A stretch of 7,134 bases of DNA, from assembly GCA_947468255.1 (NCBI GenBank), contig CANIMM010000161.1, positions 1-7,134 on the forward strand, written 5' to 3'. Within the stretch, counting starts at the first letter, position 1, and the number at the start of each line of letters is the position of its first letter. Below are positions 1-6,684 of this stretch, piece by piece. Both the position numbers and the translations under genes were made by a program. This stretch comes from Chitinophagaceae bacterium. GTDB lineage: Bacteria > Bacteroidota > Bacteroidia > Chitinophagales > Chitinophagaceae. The notes under the pieces are model-generated. The model was not told the DNA's origin, did not search any database, and saw only the letters and a list, made by a program, of their open reading frames with translations.

Positions 1-1026
1 AATGGTACAGCCTCCAAAACCACCACCCATCAGTCTTGAGCCAATTACAGCTGGAAATTGCTTTGCCTGATCCACTAAAAAATCCAATTCAGCACAACTT
101 ACTTCATATAATTTACTCAGCCCCTCATGTGTAGCAAACATCAATTTTCCAAATCCTTTCATATCACTTGACTGTAATAATAAAGCCGCTTTTTTGGTAC
201 GACCAATTTCTTCTACCACATATTTGCAACAATTATATACTTCCAATGACATACTGCTTTTTCCGATTTCCATTTCATCTGCCGTGGCAATGTCACGGAA
301 TGATTGAATAGGAAGCATTGATCGTAAAATGGCAAGTCCTTGTTCACAACGTTGTCTGCGAATATTGTATTCTCCTGCTGCAAGAGAATGATGTACCTTA
401 GAATTAATCAACACAATTTTATATCCTACTTTCAATAAAGGAAAATACTCATGCTGCAAACTTTTACAATCTACCAGCATCACTTGATTTTTTTTCCCCA
501 TCATATTGGCAAACTGGTCCATAATGCCGCACTGCACATTGGGGAAATTATGCTCCGCCCGTTGGCAAAGCAAGGCCAGCTCTAACCTACTGAGACCAAT
601 TGCAAACATTTCATTCAATGCAAAAGCCAATCCCCCTTCTGCCGCTGCTGAAGAACTCATGCCAGAACCTAGTGGAATGTCACCACCAAAAACACAGTTA
701 AATCCCCGGATTGAAATTCCGAGTAAGGCGATTTCATTTACAACACTAAGTACATAGTTTCGCCAGCCTTCATTGATTTTGATATCATTAACTGAAACGG
801 TATACTGCTCATCAAAATCAATGGCATAAAATTGAATGCTATCCGTTTGATTTTCAGCGATGGCAAAGTAAATTCCCTTGTCAATTGCTGCCGGCATAAC
901 ATACCCATCATTATAGTCAATATGCTCACCTATAAGATTGATACGCCCTGGAGAAAAATACAATTTGGGGGATCCAGTAAATTTTTGGGCAAATTTTATT
1001 AAAACCGATTCCGCAACAATGTTCAT
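1..1026 (-). CDS. galK: Galactokinase (GHMP kinase), C-terminus cut by window edge
   Basis: Phosphorylates alpha-D-galactose with ATP to galactose-1-phosphate, the entry step of the Leloir pathway, in the cytoplasm. The 342 visible residues carry all three GHMP motifs: the galactokinase signature GRINLIGEHIDY at 27-38 (R28, E34, H35 and D37 at the sugar and catalytic site), the phosphate-binding loop PLGSGMSSSAA at 118-128, and the glycine-rich motif RLMGGGFGGC at 331-340. The catalytic Asp is D170 in CGIMDQF. Typical galactokinases have about 380-390 residues, so roughly 40 are missing beyond position 1. The ATG at 1026 is chosen because an in-frame TAA lies 11 codons upstream and the signature then sits at the usual distance from the N-terminus. 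There is no signal peptide and no Shine-Dalgarno sequence. N163 replaces a Gly that I expect before the catalytic CGIMDQ loop. A promoter lies just upstream, so it is probably transcribed separately from the sulfatase/GH operon. The family assignment is very secure. Confidence 0.96.
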   Translation of the reverse strand, partial: MNIVAESVLIKFAQKFTGSPKLYFSPGRINLIGEHIDYNDGYVMPAAIDKGIYFAIAENQTDSIQFYAIDFDEQYTVSVNDIKINEGWRNYVLSVVNEIALLGISIRGFNCVFGGDIPLGSGMSSSAAAEGGLAFALNEMFAIGLSRLELALLCQRAEHNFPNVQCGIMDQFANMMGKKNQVMLVDCKSLQHEYFPLLKVGYKIVLINSKVHHSLAAGEYNIRRQRCEQGLAILRSMLPIQSFRDIATADEMEIGKSSMSLEVYNCCKYVVEEIGRTKKAALLLQSSDMKGFGKLMFATHEGLSKLYEVSCAELDFLVDQAKQFPAVIGSRLMGGGFGGCTI

Positions 1027-1068
1027 CAAAATATCTGGATCTGAGAAATGAATAATTTAAAAATTAGC

Positions 1069-1098
1069 CAAATATAATATTTTGAGGTCATATCCCAA
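1069..1098 (-). promoter_or_regulatory. Putative Bacteroidota sigma-ABfr promoter of galK
   Basis: Read on the minus strand, a TTG (1098-1096, in context ATTG) is followed 19 bases later by TATATTTG (1076-1069). This fits the Bacteroidetes housekeeping consensus of TTTG at -33 and TAnnTTTG at -7 with about 19-21 bases between; the -7 element matches fully and the -33 element in three of four bases. The start of transcription would fall roughly 5-8 bases past 1069, leaving a leader of about 35-40 nt before the galK ATG. Such motifs occur by chance in AT-rich DNA; the position ahead of a gene in a long gap is what makes this one credible. Confidence 0.5.
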
Positions 1099-1228
1099 TA
1101 ATTAAATAATTGTTTACCAAAGCTTTAAGAAAAAAGCAAACCTTCGATGGTCAAAACCTAAAAAAAGATCCCCCCTACTCAAAAACCTGACGAAATTCAA
1201 AGATTCCTGCCTTGCAGTCAGCTCAGTT

Positions 1229-1245
1229 AAAAACCCCTATCAGGG
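1229..1245 (-). terminator. Weak terminator-like hairpin after GH95-like gene
   Basis: On the minus strand, CCCT-GAT-AGGG (1245-1235) forms a 4-bp stem with a 3-nt loop, followed by G and five T (1233-1229). It begins 8 bases after the stop codon of the GH95-like gene. The layout is that of an intrinsic terminator, but the stem is short, so it may only reduce read-through into galK. It is the best candidate terminator in the gap. Confidence 0.3.
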
Positions 1246-1253
1246 CAACCAAA

Positions 1254-3509
1254 TCATAAAGATGAATCCAATCCATTTTTCAAATGCACGGTTTCTCCCT
1301 TGCTCATTTGAAATTTCAAAATAGTATCCCTTAGCGCATACTTCTTTTGAACCCCCATAAAAACAAATTTGCTGAATGGAAGTTTTAATTGGAGCAGCCC
1401 CCCGGCTGCTGAGGTGATAATCACCTCTTTGGTCCGTCCATTTTCCATTGAGGCAGAAACCAAAAAAGCGCCCTCTGTCCGCAGTGTGGTGAAGGACAAT
1501 TTTTTCCAATCAGCAGGTATCGCCGGAAAAATTTCAATATAGCCATTGCTGCTTTGAATCAGCATTTCATGAACCCCCTGTGCAAAGGCAAAATTACCTT
1601 CCAAGGTAAATGGCCGATAGGTGAAGTTGGAGAATTGGCCCCCGCGTTGATCACCATTTAAATGAAAACTATTGATAGACACAAAATTATTGGCAAATAT
1701 TTTCAACATCCTAGCTGCGCTATCTCCCTCTCTAGCCCTTGCATACAAATTAGCCGCCCAGCTAAACGAAAAACCGACCCATTCCCTTGTTCCCTTTTGC
1801 TCCATCCACCGCAGACTTTTATCCATGATGATTTTGTCTGAAGGATTTTCTGCATTGAGTAACCCCAAAGGATAAATCGCCATCAAATGTGCGTGATGAC
1901 GGTGAGATTCTTCTAAGTTTTGGTTGGGGCCAATGGTAAGCCCCGTATGATTGGTATCCAGCGGTGGAAACATTTCAGCCCCGCTCAAATAAGGGCGATT
2001 GCTTTTTTCCGTTGAGTTACTTAATACATCCTTATACTGGCGATACAAACTTTTCACCAGGGAAAGGTCATAATTGGTAAACTTCGCAAACCATGCATGG
2101 AGGCTGTTATTATTATATTCCGGGGAAGAACTGAGGGGTAATTGATATTGATTACTAACGGTATCGAGTACTCGAATATTAGCAAGATATTGGGCAACCG
2201 CTTCAAAATAAGGTCGGCATTGCTCTTTTAAAAAGTTTTTATCCATGCCATATTTCCACTGCCAGTAAAAATGTTGGGCCAGCCAGATACCGGTAGTAGG
2301 ACTCATTGAATATTGTATCCATCCACCCATCGGTTTTCCGCTGATGGTAGTTACGCCCGGCACATTGAGGCCATCCACCCCAAAATACTGCTTGGTCCAT
2401 TTTCTATTTTCAGCTCTTACCTTCCACATCCAATTGGTATAAGAGGCGGTAAGATCCAGATGATTTCCGGTGTACCCAGGCCAGTAACTTAATTCCGTAT
2501 TCAGATCGTGGTGAAAATCTCCTTTCCATGGTGGAAGATTCCCATTGTCTGCCGTCCAGATAGCTTGCAAAGAAATGGGAGGGGTATTGCTTCTGGCAAC
2601 AGATCCAAATTTGTACATCTCCAGGTAATATTGTTTTGCTATGGTTGTATCAGGAATGGAAATAGCAGAACGACTCCAATAGTTTTTCCACCAGGCAATA
2701 TGAAAAGCCAATGCAATATTGGTATTCGGCAAATTATTGATGGAAGGGATGCTTGCCTTTTTATTATTCGTAATGGTCCACTGCCCGATTATTTTATTGC
2801 CTATTTTTTTCCATTGCACCAATACTTCATAATAATTTCCATCCCAGGTAGGCTGGTGATAATGGAGGGAATTTTTTTCAGCTATCACCGATCCTTTTGC
2901 ATAGCCCAATCTTTCCAACCCCTGCCCTTCCACACTGTTGTTTATCTTTCCTTTTACAGCTGAGTGATATGCTGGAATGATGATGGTGGGTTCTATTTCA
3001 TCCTTGCAATTATCAAAACTAAAATAGCCCACTTGATTAACCGCATGAACGTAGTTGGTAAATATTACGCCATTTTCAAATTTTACTGTATTCAATGCTT
3101 TGGTAATATCCAATTCATTTTGCACTACTTTGCCAAACTTGCTCAGATCAAACTCGATGGCGGCACCCGGTATTTTAGTAGGAGCGGAAAATTTTTCATA
3201 GGGCACATCACCCATTTTTTGGACGGTGTCATATACCCCTTTTATGACCTGCTCTTTTACCCATTTAAAGCGAAGTTTTTCTATCTCAGGCATTGGGCGA
3301 TCGTCCCAGAGGTCTACCCTGTCGATGGATATCCTAACCCTATTCTCTTTTTTCCAAACCAAAGCGCCCAGCCAACCATTACCCAGCGGGATGGCTTCAT
3401 CCCAACGATTCGCAAGGGACTCAAACGAAAGATTGTCCTTCACGGTAGGCTGTGCAATTGCAGCTACGCTATAAAAAACAAACAAGACAATTGCAAACCA
3501 ATATTTCAT
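1254..3509 (-). CDS. Secreted GH95-like alpha-L-fucosidase/alpha-L-galactosidase family protein
   Basis: A 751-residue glycoside hydrolase, probably periplasmic or outer-surface, predicted to release a terminal alpha-L-sugar from a glycan. Residues 1-20 are a signal peptide ending AIAQ. An N-terminal beta-domain follows (WDEAIPLGNGWLGALVW, 36-52), then an (alpha/alpha)6 barrel from about 290 (SLQAIW 313-318; HHDLNTELSYW 333-343; SSPEYN 461-466; HRHHAHLMAIYP 536-547; FSFSWAANLYARAREGD 580-596; FTLEGNF 634-640) and a C-terminal beta-domain (FPAIPADW 661-668 to the end). The length fits GH95 (about 750-850). E464 in SPE matches the family general acid. Compared with the GH95 patterns NxNxxMNYW and DGNFG, D335 replaces the first Asn and E637 replaces the Asp, while N337 is kept. 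It is the last gene of the sulfatase run, 95 bases after the preceding stop. No lipobox is seen. Fold-family assignment is firm; substrate is not (fucose, L-galactose or another sugar). Confidence 0.82.
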   Translation of the reverse strand: MKYWFAIVLFVFYSVAAIAQPTVKDNLSFESLANRWDEAIPLGNGWLGALVWKKENRVRISIDRVDLWDDRPMPEIEKLRFKWVKEQVIKGVYDTVQKMGDVPYEKFSAPTKIPGAAIEFDLSKFGKVVQNELDITKALNTVKFENGVIFTNYVHAVNQVGYFSFDNCKDEIEPTIIIPAYHSAVKGKINNSVEGQGLERLGYAKGSVIAEKNSLHYHQPTWDGNYYEVLVQWKKIGNKIIGQWTITNNKKASIPSINNLPNTNIALAFHIAWWKNYWSRSAISIPDTTIAKQYYLEMYKFGSVARSNTPPISLQAIWTADNGNLPPWKGDFHHDLNTELSYWPGYTGNHLDLTASYTNWMWKVRAENRKWTKQYFGVDGLNVPGVTTISGKPMGGWIQYSMSPTTGIWLAQHFYWQWKYGMDKNFLKEQCRPYFEAVAQYLANIRVLDTVSNQYQLPLSSSPEYNNNSLHAWFAKFTNYDLSLVKSLYRQYKDVLSNSTEKSNRPYLSGAEMFPPLDTNHTGLTIGPNQNLEESHRHHAHLMAIYPLGLLNAENPSDKIIMDKSLRWMEQKGTREWVGFSFSWAANLYARAREGDSAARMLKIFANNFVSINSFHLNGDQRGGQFSNFTYRPFTLEGNFAFAQGVHEMLIQSSNGYIEIFPAIPADWKKLSFTTLRTEGAFLVSASMENGRTKEVIITSAAGGLLQLKLPFSKFVFMGVQKKYALRDTILKFQMSKGETVHLKNGLDSSL

Positions 3510-3604
3510 AAATACTATTTTTAGTAACTGAGTTAAATTTAAAATTGCGGCAATACCAACTAGATTTTTTTATTGAAAAAGGCTATTTTATTTGTACTAA
3601 AGAT

Positions 3605-5089
3605 TTATTGAGCTAGTCTTGCTGCTGGTCTTACTGCTGATCCTATTTGATGCGTTAATCCATCTCCTATTTCTTTTCTATATTTTTCAGCAATGGCTAT
3701 TAGCTGACTTACTATTGCTGGATGCTGGTCCTTCATATCCCTTTCTTCCCCGGGATCGGTTCTTAGATTATACAATGACAAGCTTACCGAATCAGATCCA
3801 TATTTGCCTGGAAAACCATCGCCTCCGATGGCCCCAGGTTTACCATAGGTTTGAGAAATGGCCGGAAAAACCAATTTCCAATTTCCCTTTCTAATTGCCT
3901 TCAAATTATTTTGATCGTAATAGTATACAAACTCATCTCTGGGATTTGCATTGGGTGTTCCCTTCAATAAATCGAGGATGTTTACACCATCAATTTTTTT
4001 GGAAGGAAGTGATGCTTTGCATATTCCCGCAAGGGTAGGTAGAATATCCATGGTGGTAGCCAAATTATTGCAAATGGTGCCAGGTGCAATTTTACCGGGC
4101 CAGCTCATAATACAGGGCACTTTTAAACCTCCATCCCAAGCCGTTCCCTTACCCTCCCGTAGACCTCCCGAACTGCCCGCATGATTTCCAAAAGTTAGCC
4201 AGGGGCCATTGTCACTTGTAAAAATGACCAAGGTGTTTTCAGACAGTCCATTTTCCTTAAGCGCTTTAACCACTTCTCCTACCGACCAATCTACTTCCTG
4301 CATCACATCTCCAAATACCCCAGCCCCACTGCTTCCTTTAAAAGATGCAGCGGCGGCAATAGGCACATGTACCATTGCATGGGCCAGATAAAGAAAGAAA
4401 GGCTTTCGCTTATTTTTTGCAATAAATTGAACAGCTCTTTCCGTATACATTTTGGTAAGTTGAGATTGGTCATCCAGTGTTTTCAGTGTTTTGATAATCT
4501 TATTTCCCTGATACAATGGTAAGAGTGGATAAGTAGATCGATAACTCGACGTATCTGTCCAAGGCTGTCCATCATAATATACTGGCCACATATCGTTTGA
4601 ATAGGGCAAGCCGAAATATTCATCAAATCCCTGCTGAAGAGGCAGGTAAGGTTCTCTACTTCCCAAATGCCATTTACCCACCATTCCAGTTGCATAGCCT
4701 TTTGCTTTTAACAGTTCTGCGATGGTTTCTTCTTCTGGATGTAGCGCAATTTTACTACGATGATCCAATGCACCACTGATACCAATTCTAGTGGGATAAC
4801 ATCCTGTAAGCAATGCGCTTCGAGAGGCACTACACACAGCTTGGGCAACATAAAAATTGGTGAATCGCATTCCACCAGCAGCAAGTTGATTGATATGGGG
4901 AGTATGGTAAGGCCCGCCGCCATAGCATTCAGGATCGCCATATCCCATATCATCCATAAAAATGATTACCACATTCTGTTTTACTGGGCTGGGCGCATTT
5001 TTAAATGCTGGAGACTTAAAACTGTTTAAAAAAAACAGCGCGATAAAAAGAAAAAATAAAGAACCCCAGTAAATGATTGACTTTTTCAT
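3605..5089 (-). CDS. S1 family (formylglycine) sulfatase A
   Basis: A 494-residue sulfatase that hydrolyses a sulfate ester, probably from a carbohydrate, outside the cytoplasm. The N-terminus (MKK plus a hydrophobic stretch at about 5-22) is a signal peptide or membrane anchor without a lipobox Cys. Metal ligands D46-D47 lie in MDDMGYGD. C86 in CSASR is the Cys to be converted to formylglycine, with R90. Further active-site residues are K139/H141 in GKWHLG, H241 in AHAMVHVP, D293-N294 in TSDNGP and K314 in REGKGTAWDGG. The C-terminal subdomain has AIRKGNWKLVF (398-408) and LYNLRTDPGEERD (439-451). The length is normal and all core residues are present, so it should be active once matured. 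It starts 7 bases after the stop of the next sulfatase upstream, pointing to co-transcription. The exact S1 subfamily and substrate cannot be told by eye. Confidence 0.93.
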   Translation of the reverse strand: MKKSIIYWGSLFFLFIALFFLNSFKSPAFKNAPSPVKQNVVIIFMDDMGYGDPECYGGGPYHTPHINQLAAGGMRFTNFYVAQAVCSASRSALLTGCYPTRIGISGALDHRSKIALHPEEETIAELLKAKGYATGMVGKWHLGSREPYLPLQQGFDEYFGLPYSNDMWPVYYDGQPWTDTSSYRSTYPLLPLYQGNKIIKTLKTLDDQSQLTKMYTERAVQFIAKNKRKPFFLYLAHAMVHVPIAAAASFKGSSGAGVFGDVMQEVDWSVGEVVKALKENGLSENTLVIFTSDNGPWLTFGNHAGSSGGLREGKGTAWDGGLKVPCIMSWPGKIAPGTICNNLATTMDILPTLAGICKASLPSKKIDGVNILDLLKGTPNANPRDEFVYYYDQNNLKAIRKGNWKLVFPAISQTYGKPGAIGGDGFPGKYGSDSVSLSLYNLRTDPGEERDMKDQHPAIVSQLIAIAEKYRKEIGDGLTHQIGSAVRPAARLAQ

Positions 5090-5096
5090 GTTTAAT

Positions 5097-6611
5097 TTAT
5101 TTTCTTGTATTACCCTGCTTTATATTTTGTAACAACTTGACTAATTCGCTGAGTTTTTGAGGATATTTTTCAGCAAGGTTATTTTTTTCACCGATATCAT
5201 TTTTCAGGTCATATAATTGTGCCTGCTGACTGTTTCCCAACGCTGTATTGGTGAGTACATTCATAGCCTGCTCATTATTGGGTTCTATGTATTTCCAGTT
5301 GTCTTGTACAATAGCAATTGACTGCAACCCTTGTTCAACCAGCACCTTTCTTGCATTGTGAGATTTTCCTAGCAGTGCACTGAGCACGTCTTCACTATCC
5401 ATTGCTTCCCCGGCAGGCAATTTTATTTGTAGCATACTTGAAAAGGATGACAGCAAATCCATCTGACAAATCATCGCATCAGAAATGCCCGGTTTAATTT
5501 TTGCCGGCCAGCTTACAATATAAGGCACCCTTGTACCTGCTTCAAAAATACTGTATTTCCCTCCCCGCAATAATCCAGCAGGGGTATGTCCATTTTGCAT
5601 TGTCACTGCCTCATCCATATATCCATCATCCAGCACCGGGCCATTATCACTGCTAAATACAATTAATGTATTATTGGCAATGCCCAAATATTCCAACTCT
5701 TTCAATATTTCGCCAACGGCCCAATCCAATTGCAAAATAGCATCTCCTCGGTACCCCAAATTACTCTTCCCTTTAAACATAGTGGAAGGCATTCTAGGTA
5801 CATGCGGTTCGGTTAAAGCATAATAAAGAAAAAATGGCTGCTTTCTTTTCTGCTCAATAAATTCTTTCGCCTTTGCTAAAAATGTCAGTGGCATCTCTTC
5901 ATCTGTCCACCTTGCTTTTTTGCCCCCGCTCATATAACCAATGCGGCCAATGCCATTTACAATCGTATTGTTATGCCCATGATTGGGTGAAGATTTCATT
6001 TTTAACAATTCCGGATTTGCAATACCCGTGGGTTCATTGCCTACCATTTTTTCATAATCCACTTGTATCAGATCTCCCGCATCCAAACCAATTACTCGAT
6101 GATTTTCAACGAACACGGTGGGAACCCGATCAGCAGTTGCCGGAAAAATAAATGAATAATCAAACCCTACTTCATTAGGACCAGGCTTTACTTCTCCATT
6201 CCAGTCTTTTGCCAAACTATTGCCTAAGCCCAAATGCCATTTACCAACAATTGCAGTTTGGTATCCCCCTTTTTGAAAAAGGGAAGGCAGGGTTGTTTTG
6301 TCAGTAGGAATAATCAATGCGGCATCGCCTGGTAATATACCGGTACCCTTTTTACGCCAGGGATATTGACCCGTCATTAATGCATACCGCGATGGAGTAC
6401 AAGTGCCAGAGGTAGAGTGGGCATTGGTAAAACGAATACCCCGACTAGCGAGTTTGTCAATATTAGGTGTACTGATTTTGGTAGCGCCGTAACAACTTGC
6501 ATCACCATAGCCCAAATCATCTGCCATAATGATAATTACGTTGGGCTTTTGCTGCGCATCCACAATTAGGTTTGAAAGTAATGCCAGCGACAATAGTCCT
6601 ATTTTATTCAT
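5097..6611 (-). CDS. S1 family (formylglycine) sulfatase B
   Basis: A complete 504-residue sulfatase. Residues 1-19 are a signal peptide (MNKIGLLSLALLSNLIVDA, then QQKPNV), so it is exported. D31-D32 in ADDLGYGD bind the metal; C71 in CTPSR is the formylglycine site with R75; GKWHLG (123-128) supplies K124 and H126; H270 lies in TEPHVP; D322-N323 in SSDNGP; K352 in LRGGKYSIFEAGTRVP. A segment with HGHNNTIVNGIGRIGYMSGG (211-230) between the two halves of the core resembles a class of bacterial arylsulfatases seen in glycan loci, where H213 could contact substrate. The C-terminus (AIVQDNWKYIEP; LYDLKNDIGEKNNLA) is complete. It is clearly different from sulfatase A in this loop region, so the two should act on different sulfate positions or linkages. 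It lies 73 bases after the stop of the partial sulfatase, with no promoter motif seen in that gap. Confidence 0.93.
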   Translation of the reverse strand: MNKIGLLSLALLSNLIVDAQQKPNVIIIMADDLGYGDASCYGATKISTPNIDKLASRGIRFTNAHSTSGTCTPSRYALMTGQYPWRKKGTGILPGDAALIIPTDKTTLPSLFQKGGYQTAIVGKWHLGLGNSLAKDWNGEVKPGPNEVGFDYSFIFPATADRVPTVFVENHRVIGLDAGDLIQVDYEKMVGNEPTGIANPELLKMKSSPNHGHNNTIVNGIGRIGYMSGGKKARWTDEEMPLTFLAKAKEFIEQKRKQPFFLYYALTEPHVPRMPSTMFKGKSNLGYRGDAILQLDWAVGEILKELEYLGIANNTLIVFSSDNGPVLDDGYMDEAVTMQNGHTPAGLLRGGKYSIFEAGTRVPYIVSWPAKIKPGISDAMICQMDLLSSFSSMLQIKLPAGEAMDSEDVLSALLGKSHNARKVLVEQGLQSIAIVQDNWKYIEPNNEQAMNVLTNTALGNSQQAQLYDLKNDIGEKNNLAEKYPQKLSELVKLLQNIKQGNTRK

Positions 6612-6684
6612 AGTGTAGATATTAAATTTATTAAAAACATTGCGGATATTAGCTACCGTTTATGAGTCCTTGACGAAGCTCCAT

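Larger units (their letters stand above)
1027..1253. other. Intergenic gap between GH95-like gene and galK
   Basis: This 227-base AT-rich gap is the longest non-coding stretch in the window. On the minus strand it holds, in order, a short terminator-like hairpin right after the GH95-like stop codon, a second small inverted repeat (CTGC-AAG-GCAG) without a T-run, and a Bacteroidota-type promoter for galK. No open reading frame, tRNA-like fold or long repeat is visible. It is much longer than the 7, 73 and 95 base gaps upstream, which suggests that the transcription unit changes here. Confidence 0.6.

Noticed and set aside
738..929. Minus-strand 63-codon open frame inside galK
   Set aside because: The galactokinase frame is continuous here and conserved on both sides; this is a shadow frame.
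1119..1126. Palindrome AAAGCTTT upstream of the galK promoter
   Set aside because: An 8-base palindrome is expected by chance in AT-rich DNA and has no second copy nearby to suggest an operator.
1203..1222. Small inverted repeat CTGC-AAG-GCAG as a second terminator
   Set aside because: Only a 4-bp stem and no T-run directly after it on the minus strand.
1240..1509. Minus-strand 89-codon open frame overlapping the end of the GH95-like gene
   Set aside because: It is an alternative frame of the same strand. The GH95-like frame runs uninterrupted to its own stop with conserved C-terminal motifs, so there is no sign of a frameshift.
2508..3524. Two abutting plus-strand open frames (151 and 186 codons) in the same frame, antisense to the GH95-like gene
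   Set aside because: The protein text is unlike any known family, rich in Phe, Ile and Cys, and the frames lie wholly opposite a gene with clear family motifs. They are a by-product of its codon use.
3510..3604. Possible promoter for the GH95-like gene (TTG, 15 bases, TAAATTTA)
   Set aside because: The spacing is too short and the -7 element lacks the final G. Co-transcription with the sulfatases is more likely.
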